Shown: positions 17,461-25,395 of the stretch, in pieces
Layout of the letters: each line of letters begins with the position of its first letter
How positions within the stretch are numbered: position 1 is the stretch's first letter
Assembly: GCA_964431735.1 (NCBI GenBank)
Contig: CAYSLJ010000010.1
Span: 7,547 to 71,546 of the forward strand
Origin: CALARM01 sp964431735
Lineage (GTDB): Bacteria > Vulcanimicrobiota > SpSt-956 > JAKJGF01
Length of the DNA: 64,000 bases
Direction of reading: 5' to 3'
Position numbers and translations under genes: made by a program
The notes under the pieces: model-generated
Told to the model about the DNA's origin: nothing
Databases searched by the model: none
Seen by the model: only the letters and a program-made list of their open reading frames with translations

Positions 17461-17691
17461 ATGGGTGGAGCAATAGCCGGTGCAGTAGGCGGAGGATTAA
17501 TGAAAGGTATAGCAGGTAAAGCTTTAGGCGGAATAATGGGAGGAGACGAAGGCGGAGGACCTCTCGGAATGATAAAAGGGCTTTTAGAGAAAGTAACAGG
17601 CGGAGGTGCTCAGGCAGGAGGAGCTCCCGGCGGCGGAGAAGGTGGACCTAATCCTGCTGAAATTCTCAGCAGCCTTGTCGGAGGAGAATAA
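17461..17691 (+). CDS. Small glycine-rich protein
   Basis: 76 residues, roughly 40 percent glycine (MGGAIAGAVGGGLMKGIAGK at the start, a Gly/Ala/Pro tail ending SSLVGGE). The ATG at 17461 has GAAAGGA about 9 bases upstream; an ATG at 17452 is immediately adjacent to that site and less likely. No recognised family. It is a free-standing gene with its own putative promoter and a strong terminator, suggesting a well-expressed small protein. The short amphipathic glycine-zipper-like pattern could associate with membranes. Confidence 0.7.
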   Translation: MGGAIAGAVGGGLMKGIAGKALGGIMGGDEGGGPLGMIKGLLEKVTGGGAQAGGAPGGGEGGPNPAEILSSLVGGE

Positions 17692-17709
17692 TTTTCCGAA
17701 TTTTCCGTT

Positions 17710-17745
17710 AAAATAAAAGGGGCCTGAGGGCCCCTTTTATTTTTT
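17710..17745. terminator. Bidirectional intrinsic terminator
   Basis: AAAAGGGGCC-TGAG-GGCCCCTTTT stem flanked by A and T runs on both sides. It serves the glycine-rich gene (+) and the fumarase operon (-), whose stop lies within its edge. Confidence 0.92.
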
Positions 17746-18328
17746 ATTTCAATTCTTTAAAAAGCTTTTCTTTAACCTCTTTAGAATATGAAAGAACATC
17801 CCTGTGAATGGAATTTCCGTGACTGTCCATGGTAACTATTACAGGGAAATCAACAACATCAATATGCCAGAATGCTTCAGGTACACCGAATTCTTCAAGT
17901 TTATAAACTCCCAGGACTTTTCTTACACTCTTTGCAAGGACAACAGCCACACCACCTACGGCATGAAAATAAACTGCTCCGTATTTTCTGCAGGCTTCCA
18001 GTGTTTTTTCCCCCATCCCCCCTTTTCCTATGATACCTTTTACCTTATAATTTTTAATAACATCTGATTCATATGGTTCATCACGGATAGAAGTAGTAGG
18101 GCCTGCTGCGACAAAAGACCATTCACCATTCTCTTTTTTCACTACAGGGCCACAGTGGTAAATAACGGTATTTTCCAGAACAGGAGCAAGGTCATGTTGA
18201 AATTTTTCAAGTAAATAGGTGTGTGCCGCATCTCTTCCTGTAACCATTTTACCAGAAAGATACACCTCATCACCTGTTTTTAATCTTCTGATTTCTGCTT
18301 CAGACACAGGAAGGTTGAGTCTAATCAT
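17744..18328 (-). CDS. Fumarate hydratase, class I, beta subunit
   Basis: 194 residues, the C-terminal (swivelling) domain of the two-subunit iron-sulfur fumarase, with DEVYLSGKMVTGRDAAH, the GPTTSIRDEPYE signature (VAAGPTTS-R substrate site), GKGGMG and HAVGGVAVVLA. It converts fumarate and malate in the TCA cycle; the related tartrate dehydratase is the main alternative. The start overlaps the alpha-subunit end by 8 bases, with GGAGG just before the ATG, indicating coupled translation. Confidence 0.93.
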   Translation of the reverse strand: MIRLNLPVSEAEIRRLKTGDEVYLSGKMVTGRDAAHTYLLEKFQHDLAPVLENTVIYHCGPVVKKENGEWSFVAAGPTTSIRDEPYESDVIKNYKVKGIIGKGGMGEKTLEACRKYGAVYFHAVGGVAVVLAKSVRKVLGVYKLEEFGVPEAFWHIDVVDFPVIVTMDSHGNSIHRDVLSYSKEVKEKLFKELK

Positions 18329-19190
18329 AGGAAACCTCCTCTCTATTTATAATCATAGTATGTCTTCTACATGCCCAGCACATATATGATATAGATACAA
18401 GATAACAGGCAGGAAGTCTGTGCAAAGCTCCTGCTTTTACACCTAAAACAGTAGTTTTGCCTCCCAGACCCATCGGGCCTATTTGTAAAGAATTCAATTT
18501 TTCATAAAGATCTTCTTCAAGTTCTCTCATTACCGGGTCAGGGTTAAGATCATTCAGTTTTCGAAAAAGCATTTCTTTGGATATTTTATAACCGCTGTCA
18601 CGATTACCGCCGATACAGAGACCTATAATACCGGGAGCACACCCTTCTCCCTGGGCACGGACTGCTGCATCAATGACACATTTCTTTACTCCTGCCATGT
18701 TTCTTCCTGCTCCCAGGTCATCATCGGGAAGTTTATACTGAATACCGCAGTTTTCACTTCCTCCACCTTTAAGTAACAGTTTTACTTCCACATAATTCCT
18801 GTCCCACTGATGAAAATTTATCCACGGCGATCCGGAACCTGTATTATTACCGGAATTTTTTCCTGTAATGGAATGAACTGCATTGGGTCTGAGAATTGAT
18901 TTTTCCGTTACAATTTCTGTGGCTTTTAAAACCGGGCCGGTAAAATCCTGTTCTTTATAAAGAGAAGGAGGATAATTTATATAAAATACCAGTGCACCTG
19001 TGTCCTGACATATGGGAAGTTTTTCTTCTCTGGCCATAGAGACATTCTGAAGGATTGTTTTCAAAGTGGCTTTAGCAGGAGAACCATCGTCTTCCAGTTC
19101 CGTCTGTGCTTTTAATTTATCTTCCACATCGGAAGGAAGATCTGTAGAAGTTCTTGTAATAAGTTCTACAAAATGATCTGTAAGATCCAT
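18321..19190 (-). CDS. Fumarate hydratase, class I, alpha subunit
   Basis: 289 residues, the 4Fe-4S catalytic subunit. LPICQDTGALVFYI contains the first cluster cysteine; further conserved parts are NTGSGSPWINFH, AGVKKCVIDAAV with the second cysteine, and IGLCIGGNRDSGYKISKE with the third. The end GLGGKTTVLGVK...CYLVSISYMCWACRRH is typical of the family. AAAGGGAGG precedes the ATG. Forms a heterodimer with the product of the overlapping downstream gene. Confidence 0.95.
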   Translation of the reverse strand: MDLTDHFVELITRTSTDLPSDVEDKLKAQTELEDDGSPAKATLKTILQNVSMAREEKLPICQDTGALVFYINYPPSLYKEQDFTGPVLKATEIVTEKSILRPNAVHSITGKNSGNNTGSGSPWINFHQWDRNYVEVKLLLKGGGSENCGIQYKLPDDDLGAGRNMAGVKKCVIDAAVRAQGEGCAPGIIGLCIGGNRDSGYKISKEMLFRKLNDLNPDPVMRELEEDLYEKLNSLQIGPMGLGGKTTVLGVKAGALHRLPACYLVSISYMCWACRRHTMIINREEVSYD

Positions 19191-19211
19191 AGATATACCT
19201 CCCTTTTAATA

Positions 19212-19275
19212 TAGTGAGTTGTGAGCAGTGAGTCGTGAGTAAGAGACTCTACTCACGATTCACTGTTCACTATTA
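19212..19275. repeat. AGTGAGT heptamer array folded as a long hairpin
   Basis: GAGCAGTGAGTCGTGAGTA (19223-19241) pairs almost perfectly with TACTCACGATTCACTGTTC (19250-19268). It sits between the ammonia-lyase and fumarase genes (both minus strand) and could act as a transcription attenuator; there is no U-run. Confidence 0.65.
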
Positions 19276-19277
19276 AC

Positions 19278-20804
19278 TTAATAAGTTTTAAGCTCTCCTA
19301 TAGCTTCTTCAACTGCATGAAGAATTCCTCTGGTTTTTACAAGTTCTGTCATTGTATTATGATCACTGTAAAGAGGTCTGTCTTCATCAAGATGAGCTAC
19401 ATGTTTTCTGATAAAATCTCTTGCTGCCTGTGTGCCTTTACCGACTTTATAATCTCTGAAGTCCAGTGCCTGGGCAGCAGCCATAAATTCAATACCGAGA
19501 ACACCATAGGCATTATCGATAATCTGCCTTGTTTTAAGAGCAGTATTCATACCCATACTTACAAAATCTTCCTGATCTGCTGCTGCAGGTATTGATTGAA
19601 CGCAGGCAGGCATTGAAAGGATACGCTGTTCTACAATCATCATATCTGCAGTATACTGGCTGAGCATCATGCCTGAAAACATACCTGCTCCTTTTGTGAG
19701 AAACTCCGGTAATCCTACACTCAATGCAGGGTTAAGGAGTCTGTTAAGACGTCTTTCGGAAAGAACAGATACCATTGTGACAGAAGCTCCTACCATATCA
19801 AGGGGAAGACTGATGGGAGTTCCCTGGAAATTGGCTCCTGTAAGGACTACTTTATCATCAGGAATAAATATGGGGTTATCACCTACACCGTTCAGTTCTA
19901 TTTCAAACTGCTGCCTTGCATAACGGAGATGATCCCTTGCAGCACCTATAACCTGAGGGGTAGATCTCATACTGTAGGCATCCTGAACCTTGACTTTTAC
20001 TTTTCCGAGTAAATCAGAACCTTCAATAACTTTTTTAATATTTTCTGCAGATGTAATGGCTCCCTGGAAACCGCGAAGGCTGTGGAGCCTTACATCATAG
20101 GGTTTCATATTTGCTTTAAGGGCTTCAAGTGTCATAGCTGCAGCAATTTCAGCCTGTTTAATCCATCTTTCTATTTCATAGATTTCAATTGACCCCATAC
20201 CTGTTATAACATTACTGCCGTTTATTGCAGCAAGTCCGTCACGGGCTTTAAGACCGGGGACAGGTATACCGGCCATTTCCATAGCTTTAGAAGAAGGTAA
20301 TCTCTGATCATTATAAAATATTTCACCTTCCCCCATAAGAGTAAGAGCAATCTGACTCATAGGAGAAAGATCTCCACAGGCACCGACACTGCCCTTTACA
20401 CACATAACAGGAGTAAGACCTTTATTGAGCATATCCACATAGGTCTGCACTATCTCAGGTCTGCAGCCGGAACAGCCTCTAGAAAGAACATTAATACGGC
20501 TCAACATGGCTGCCCTTACATGGGCTTTCGGTGCAGGTTCACCTATGCCGGCAGCATGATTGTAAATAAGATATCTCTGAAATTTCTGTACCTGCTCATC
20601 ATTCAGTACTATTTCCGAAAATTCTCCTATACCTGTATTTGTGCCGTACATAATCTCTTTCTGGGCAAGTTTTTCTTCGAGAAAACTGCGGCATTTCTTT
20701 ACCTTTCCCATGGCATCCGGATGAAGTTCTATTTTTTCATTACGGACTGCCACATTATATACATCTTCGACGGTTAAATTTTTACCTGTAATAACAACGG
20801 CCAT
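19278..20804 (-). CDS. hutH: MIO-type aromatic amino acid ammonia-lyase (histidine ammonia-lyase family) with Ala-Cys-Gly triad
   Basis: 508 residues, the usual HAL length. These lyases eliminate ammonia using a 4-methylidene-imidazole-5-one cofactor made from an internal Ala-Ser-Gly. Here the site reads GSVGACGDLSP, so position 143 is Cys (codon TGT). Y53 in YGTNTGIGEF and H83 in NHAAGIGEP are at the catalytic positions, and QDAYSMRSTPQVIG and the GDNPIF loop are present. INGSN replaces INGTQ typical of HAL, and no other hut gene is near, so the substrate (His, Tyr or Phe, or an aminomutase reaction) is uncertain. GAAAGGAG precedes the ATG. Confidence 0.88.
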   Translation of the reverse strand: MAVVITGKNLTVEDVYNVAVRNEKIELHPDAMGKVKKCRSFLEEKLAQKEIMYGTNTGIGEFSEIVLNDEQVQKFQRYLIYNHAAGIGEPAPKAHVRAAMLSRINVLSRGCSGCRPEIVQTYVDMLNKGLTPVMCVKGSVGACGDLSPMSQIALTLMGEGEIFYNDQRLPSSKAMEMAGIPVPGLKARDGLAAINGSNVITGMGSIEIYEIERWIKQAEIAAAMTLEALKANMKPYDVRLHSLRGFQGAITSAENIKKVIEGSDLLGKVKVKVQDAYSMRSTPQVIGAARDHLRYARQQFEIELNGVGDNPIFIPDDKVVLTGANFQGTPISLPLDMVGASVTMVSVLSERRLNRLLNPALSVGLPEFLTKGAGMFSGMMLSQYTADMMIVEQRILSMPACVQSIPAAADQEDFVSMGMNTALKTRQIIDNAYGVLGIEFMAAAQALDFRDYKVGKGTQAARDFIRKHVAHLDEDRPLYSDHNTMTELVKTRGILHAVEEAIGELKTY

Positions 20805-20896
20805 AATATATATCTCCTTTCATTATTTAACGGTCAGCCAGTCAGCAATCAACAATTCAGCATTAAAAAGCCATTAATGATTGCCATATAAACAAT

Positions 20897-20975
20897 AGGA
20901 GCGACCCGGGATCGCTCCTGTTTCAAACATTACTCTATTCAGCTGCTAGGCAATAGCTGATAGCCGATAGCTCTG
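20897..20975. repeat. GGAGCGA hairpin and AGCYGAT heptamer array
   Basis: AGGAGCGA-CCCGGGA-TCGCTCCT (20897-20919) is an 8-bp hairpin. 20941-20975 reads AGCTGCT, AGGCAAT, AGCTGAT, AGCCGAT, AGCTCTG, five 7-base units. This lies just after the end of the helical protein gene on the minus strand and may end its transcript, though no U-run is seen. Confidence 0.6.
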
Positions 20976-20977
20976 AA

Positions 20978-22342
20978 TTACTTTTTCTTTTTGGCTTCCT
21001 GCATCTTCTTTGATACTTCATCACCTATTACCTGTATCTTATAGAGCATATCTCCTGCTACCATAATAGTATTCAGACCTGATTCCAGATGAGAAACATC
21101 TTTATCATCAAGATATTTTTTCAGTTCATCAAGTCCGGCAAGGGTATTTTCCATACCATCTACAAGGCTCTTTTTACTGTCATCAAAAAGCTTTTCTTCT
21201 TCTTCAGAAAGATTTTCAGGTTTTACGAGTTTGGGCAGGTCTGCCATATTTTTCTTTACTGTTCCTGCAAGCCATTCTACTGTTTTAAGGAATTCTTCTC
21301 CCGTTATTTCATCTTTGGAAACAGCCCAGGCAGCATCATATACTTTTTTATAGTTCGGCGGGACAAGAAGTTTGGGTAATTCTTCTTCAGGAGGAGGTTC
21401 AGCAGGAGTTTCTCCTACTTTAATATCAAGGCCTCCGCCAACATCCGGTACAGGGGTTTTACCCATAAATTTTGCCTGCCATTCGGTTTTCTTTGTATCT
21501 TCTTCCATAGCTTTATCTATGCCTTCTTTTATGGCAAGCTGTGCTTCATAAATCCTCTTTGACGCTTCCTGAATAAGGTCAAGTCCGCCTTTAAGCAATT
21601 CTTCCAGATTGACTTCTTCTTCTACTTCTTCTCCTTCTTCCCCTTCTTTTTCAGGTTTCTTATCGGAAGTTGCAAAATATTCCTTCAAATCATCAAGACC
21701 TTCTCTGAACATTTTGAGGGCTTCCTTTATGAGAGGAAGCTGTTCTTCCATGGCTTTTGTATCGGGTGGCATCTGACTTATTTTTTCTATATTAGAAGAA
21801 GTCTCTGCATATAATGATTCTACTACTTCATATCTTCTTAAGACATCAATTTTTTGATAATCTCCTGCCAGAAAACCTCTTCCAATTCTGAGCAATTCAT
21901 TTACAGGAGGGGAATGAGATAAAATTTCAACAGATTCTTCATCTTTTTTCAGAGCGTCAGAGGCTTCAGTTATTGTATCTATTGCCTTTTTTACTAAATC
22001 CAGACCGGCATGTATATGTTCAATATCCTGGTCTTCCAGATAAAGAGAAATATCATCGAGACCTTCTTTTAATTCATCAAAAGCAGCTCTCATTTTCTTA
22101 CCTTTTTCTGCAAAGACTTCAGTTCTGGGCTGTGTAGGAGCAAGAGCTTCATATGCAACCACAAGGGCTTCATGGACATCATAAAGCACATCCAGCTGTC
22201 CTTTTAATACTTCTGCTTCTGCCTTACCCTCCTCTACTTCTTTACAAATCTTAATTAATTCATTTACCTGTGGAGAACGAGTAAGCTCTTCTTTAGCCTG
22301 TGCAAATTTTTCTCTGAATTCTTTTGGAATCATTCGATCCAT
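20978..22342 (-). CDS. Acidic helical protein with three internal repeats
   Basis: 454 residues, no signal peptide, strongly helical. Three related units of about 110 residues can be seen: about 15-120, 130-265 and 325-445. Each starts with a PxVNEL-like or PPNYKKVY phrase and contains AFDELKEGLDDISLYL, MFREGLDDLKEYF or TLAGLDELKKYL, followed by a GLDLI/GLNTI-type helix. The linkers are acidic or Pro-rich (PAEPPPEEELP). Unknown family; probably a cytoplasmic scaffold or binding protein. GGTGG precedes the ATG. Confidence 0.7.
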   Translation of the reverse strand: MDRMIPKEFREKFAQAKEELTRSPQVNELIKICKEVEEGKAEAEVLKGQLDVLYDVHEALVVAYEALAPTQPRTEVFAEKGKKMRAAFDELKEGLDDISLYLEDQDIEHIHAGLDLVKKAIDTITEASDALKKDEESVEILSHSPPVNELLRIGRGFLAGDYQKIDVLRRYEVVESLYAETSSNIEKISQMPPDTKAMEEQLPLIKEALKMFREGLDDLKEYFATSDKKPEKEGEEGEEVEEEVNLEELLKGGLDLIQEASKRIYEAQLAIKEGIDKAMEEDTKKTEWQAKFMGKTPVPDVGGGLDIKVGETPAEPPPEEELPKLLVPPNYKKVYDAAWAVSKDEITGEEFLKTVEWLAGTVKKNMADLPKLVKPENLSEEEEKLFDDSKKSLVDGMENTLAGLDELKKYLDDKDVSHLESGLNTIMVAGDMLYKIQVIGDEVSKKMQEAKKKK

Positions 22343-22444
22343 AAAACCACCTCTTCCTGAATAAATTAAAAATAATATGAAGTGATCATTCGTTTTTTTT
22401 TTAAAAAATCCTCTTAAAAATTTTTCTTAAAAAAATACTTTTTC

Positions 22445-23662
22445 TTAATCTGTTACAGATAATTCTTTTATCAATATATTGATTAAAAAATGCCATTCTT
22501 CAGGCATAAAAAAAGGAGATAAACATAAAGTAGTAACAGGTGATAAAATATGTTTCGATTTTATTATGGATGTAAATGTTTCAGGGCTTATCCATGGCTT
22601 CAAATTACCAATTTTCAACCTGTAAGATACCAGTTTCTGCCATAAGTCTATATCTTCCCTGTTTCTTATTCTGTATCCCCTGCATCCTGACTGACCATCG
22701 GCAGATGCTTCATTGAGAAAGAAATCCATATCAATATCAAGTATTACTTCTTCAGTAAACACAGGAAGTTCTGACAATCTTATTATATGCACTTTAACAC
22801 CTTCCCACTGACATATGACATGGCCGTTCTCAAGAGAGAAATCATATGCACCTTCTATATCAAGAAGAAAGGTACGATCTATATTGGCAGGTAATCTGTA
22901 TTTACAATAATCAGGATCGGGATAAACCCAGAATATTTCCCTTACAAGACCGCAGGAAACAGCATAATGAATAAAAGATGTAAGATTTACCGGGGTTATA
23001 AGACTGTTACTGTCTGAATAAAATGAAGCTATATAATTTTTCAATTCCTCACTATTTGTTATATTTCTTAACACTTCAAGGTCTTCCGGAGATATAAGAG
23101 TCATATCACTGTGTGCATCAATATGGAGCAGTATATGAGAAGAAGAAAAACAACCTTCGTCTCTGGCTTTAAGCCAGTAATAGAGAGACTGATCATGTTC
23201 TTTAACACATATACAGTTCATATATCCTGCTTCTTTTGCACATGTCGACACGGTGCCTCTACCAAAGAATCCTGCAGGTGAGCCCATTTCTTCAATAACT
23301 TTCCTGTCCAGAGGTTTTATAAGTTCCTGTACCATAATGTCCCGTGAAGAAAGTCTGAAGGCATGACTGACATTTAATATGGAAGAACCGGGATTATACA
23401 GAGTTTTTAATATACAGAGCCTGTTTACGATAGAAATATCACAGGCATAAGCCTTAAAATTCAGATGCATATTATAGGGATCTTTTAAAAGTTCTTCCTC
23501 TATCTTATTCTTTTCATTCCAGAAGAACCAGTTTTCTTCAGATACAAGCTGTTTTATTTCAGAAGATGATAAGAGAAGCAAATCATTGAGATATTTCTCA
23601 TCAGATATGAGGAAATCTTTATTATTGAAACTATCTGTGTGAAGTTTAAATTTATCAGTCAA
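22445..23662 (-). CDS. UPF0489 family protein
   Basis: 405 residues. Contains the two signatures of UPF0489: HILLHIDAHSDM and EVILDIDMDFFLNEA. These resemble the Asp/His metal motifs (DAHxD and DxDxxD) of the arginase/deacetylase superfamily, so a metallohydrolase is plausible. An N-terminal region of about 130 residues is not assigned. The start is TTG at 23662 with GAGGA 6 bases upstream. It begins 12 bp after the spermidine synthase stop, so co-transcription and a link to polyamine or guanidino metabolism are likely. Confidence 0.82.
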   Translation of the reverse strand: MTDKFKLHTDSFNNKDFLISDEKYLNDLLLLSSSEIKQLVSEENWFFWNEKNKIEEELLKDPYNMHLNFKAYACDISIVNRLCILKTLYNPGSSILNVSHAFRLSSRDIMVQELIKPLDRKVIEEMGSPAGFFGRGTVSTCAKEAGYMNCICVKEHDQSLYYWLKARDEGCFSSSHILLHIDAHSDMTLISPEDLEVLRNITNSEELKNYIASFYSDSNSLITPVNLTSFIHYAVSCGLVREIFWVYPDPDYCKYRLPANIDRTFLLDIEGAYDFSLENGHVICQWEGVKVHIIRLSELPVFTEEVILDIDMDFFLNEASADGQSGCRGYRIRNREDIDLWQKLVSYRLKIGNLKPWISPETFTSIIKSKHILSPVTTLCLSPFFMPEEWHFLINILIKELSVTD

Positions 23663-23674
23663 AAATTCCTCTTT

Positions 23675-24595
23675 TTATAAAAATCTATGAGGTTCAGTTA
23701 ATAAACTCGTGTCATTATCCATAAATATACCTGTCTGTTTTTCAAGAGCAATTCGGACAGGTTTTAAGCGTGCAAATACTGCTTTATGTGCTTCACTATC
23801 GTAAAAAGACAGTTCTCCTTCTAATTTTACTTCAATTTTACTCTGAATATCTTCCCATCTGAGAGGCAGAGAATCGTCATCAGTAGCAATTATAAATCCC
23901 CATCTGATACAATAGGAAGGTATATATACTCCGAGAGGATAAACATTTTTATAAACGGTAGAAAGAGTCCTGTAAAATACTGAATGTAAAAAATTATCTC
24001 TTGGGCCTGCCATAGAAGCCTGCATAACAAAAATACCTTTGTCGGAAAGTCTGGATTTTATTAATTCATAAAATTCTTTTGTAACAAGAAAACGGGCGGG
24101 ACTGTCACAAAACGGCTCCACAAGATCACTTATAATGACATCAAAAGTTTCTTCCCTATTCAAAAGATATTCTTTTGCATCCTGAAAAACCCGGGTAACT
24201 CTTTTATCGTGAAAGGTATTTTTTGACCATTCAGGTAAATACTCTTTACAGATTTCTATCAATTCCCTGTCAATGTCCACCATTACAGCATGTTTTACAC
24301 TGCGGTGTTTTAACACCTCTCTCAGAGTTGCCCCTTCACCTCCGCCTATAATAAGAACCTTCTCCGGTGAAGAATGACCGAACATAGCAGGATGAACAAG
24401 AGTTTCATGATAAATATATTCATCGAACTGTGTTGATTGAAGATCACCATCCAGTGCAAGGATTTTTCCAAAAGCCCTGCTCTGAAGGATCTGAACATCC
24501 TGAAAAGCAGTTTTCCCTTTATAAATTTCTCTTTCAATAAGATGACCGAACTTCCTGCATGGAGCCAGCCTGTCAAAAAACCATGTTTCTTCCAT
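23675..24595 (-). CDS. speE: Polyamine aminopropyltransferase (spermidine synthase)
   Basis: 306 residues. Transfers aminopropyl from decarboxylated S-adenosylmethionine to putrescine or a related amine. Shows LDGDLQSTQFDEYIYHE (active-site loop), the VLIIGGGEGATLREVLKH nucleotide-binding motif, the VDIDRELIEICKEYLPEW acidic motif, and DVIISDLVEPF with the catalytic aspartate. The length is typical of the thermospermine/branched-polyamine-capable group, so exact product specificity is open. An AAGGT site lies 12 bases upstream of the ATG. Confidence 0.93.
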   Translation of the reverse strand: MEETWFFDRLAPCRKFGHLIEREIYKGKTAFQDVQILQSRAFGKILALDGDLQSTQFDEYIYHETLVHPAMFGHSSPEKVLIIGGGEGATLREVLKHRSVKHAVMVDIDRELIEICKEYLPEWSKNTFHDKRVTRVFQDAKEYLLNREETFDVIISDLVEPFCDSPARFLVTKEFYELIKSRLSDKGIFVMQASMAGPRDNFLHSVFYRTLSTVYKNVYPLGVYIPSYCIRWGFIIATDDDSLPLRWEDIQSKIEVKLEGELSFYDSEAHKAVFARLKPVRIALEKQTGIFMDNDTSLLTEPHRFL

Positions 24596-24651
24596 AAATA
24601 ATACCTTAAATAATACCTTTAAGTAATAGGCATCACATCATCATTATATCT

Positions 24652-25281
24652 CTATTTTTTAATAAAGTTACTGATTTTCTTATAGAGGAAAAAAGTAACA
24701 ATCGATGTAATAGTGCCTTTAAGTATATTGAATGGCAGAGTTCCTGTAAATAAAAACATCAGTGCTCTATCCATAGATAAAATTTTTCCCAGTTGAGGGA
24801 GTATAAAAGGCAGAACTGTTAAAATCAAATAATTTGCAGGTAACATAAACAGCGTCATAGCAATTGTACCTGCCATAAGGCCCGCTATGGCATAGGTCTT
24901 ACATGGTTTTAAAAAATATATCTTTGTAGATACGAACACCATAACAGAACCTGCAGCCAGATTCATAAGTGGGCCTATAGCAAAAGTCGAAAGTCCTCCG
25001 CCGCTTAAGAGATAAAGAAAATTTTTCAATAGAAGAACATATATACCGGCAGATGTATTTATGGCAAACCCTGCTATTAAAGCAGGTATATCACCGGGAT
25101 CATATTTAAGCATCGGGAAAGCAGGTATTAAAGGAAATTCTATCGTGTACATCAATAATAAAGAAAGAGAAGAAAATAGAGACACTACAATAAGGGTTCT
25201 TAATTTTACAATACCTCCCGATAAAGAGGGGGATACTATAGTATTTTTTGTTCTTTCAAAAGCATCTACATGTGGTTCCAT
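24652..25281 (-). CDS. ECF transporter S component, riboflavin (RibU)-like
   Basis: 209 residues with about six membrane helices. The phrase PAFPMLKYDPGDIPALIAGF followed by LLLKNFLYLL matches the RibU/FmnP-type substrate-binding S component of energy-coupling-factor transporters. The energising ECF subunits are not in the window, as usual for group II systems. No FMN riboswitch is visible upstream; that region carries heptamer repeats. AAAGGATG lies before the ATG. Confidence 0.8.
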   Translation of the reverse strand: MEPHVDAFERTKNTIVSPSLSGGIVKLRTLIVVSLFSSLSLLLMYTIEFPLIPAFPMLKYDPGDIPALIAGFAINTSAGIYVLLLKNFLYLLSGGGLSTFAIGPLMNLAAGSVMVFVSTKIYFLKPCKTYAIAGLMAGTIAMTLFMLPANYLILTVLPFILPQLGKILSMDRALMFLFTGTLPFNILKGTITSIVTFFLYKKISNFIKK

Positions 25282-25304
25282 TTACTACATCCTTTTTAAA
25301 AAAT

Positions 25305-25395
25305 CGTAATGTGTGATGCGTAATGCGTGATGCATGGTTTAAGCGGATATTGAGCGAACCCGTGTTCGCCCCTGCTTTTCACTTTTCACGACTCA
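25305..25395. repeat. RTGCGTR heptamer array, GCGAAC/GTTCGC hairpin and TTCACTT array
   Basis: GTAATGT, GTGATGC, GTAATGC, GTGATGC (25305-25332) is a variant of the ACGCGT family. A GAGCGAAC...GTTCGCCC hairpin at about 25352-25372 and a CTTTTCACTTTTCACGACTCAC run follow, ending at the stop of the cpgS-like gene. Confidence 0.65.

Noticed and set aside
25282..25395. FMN riboswitch upstream of the RibU-like gene
   Set aside because: The minus-strand leader of that gene holds only heptamer repeats and a GCGAAC hairpin; no conserved RFN-type core is visible.
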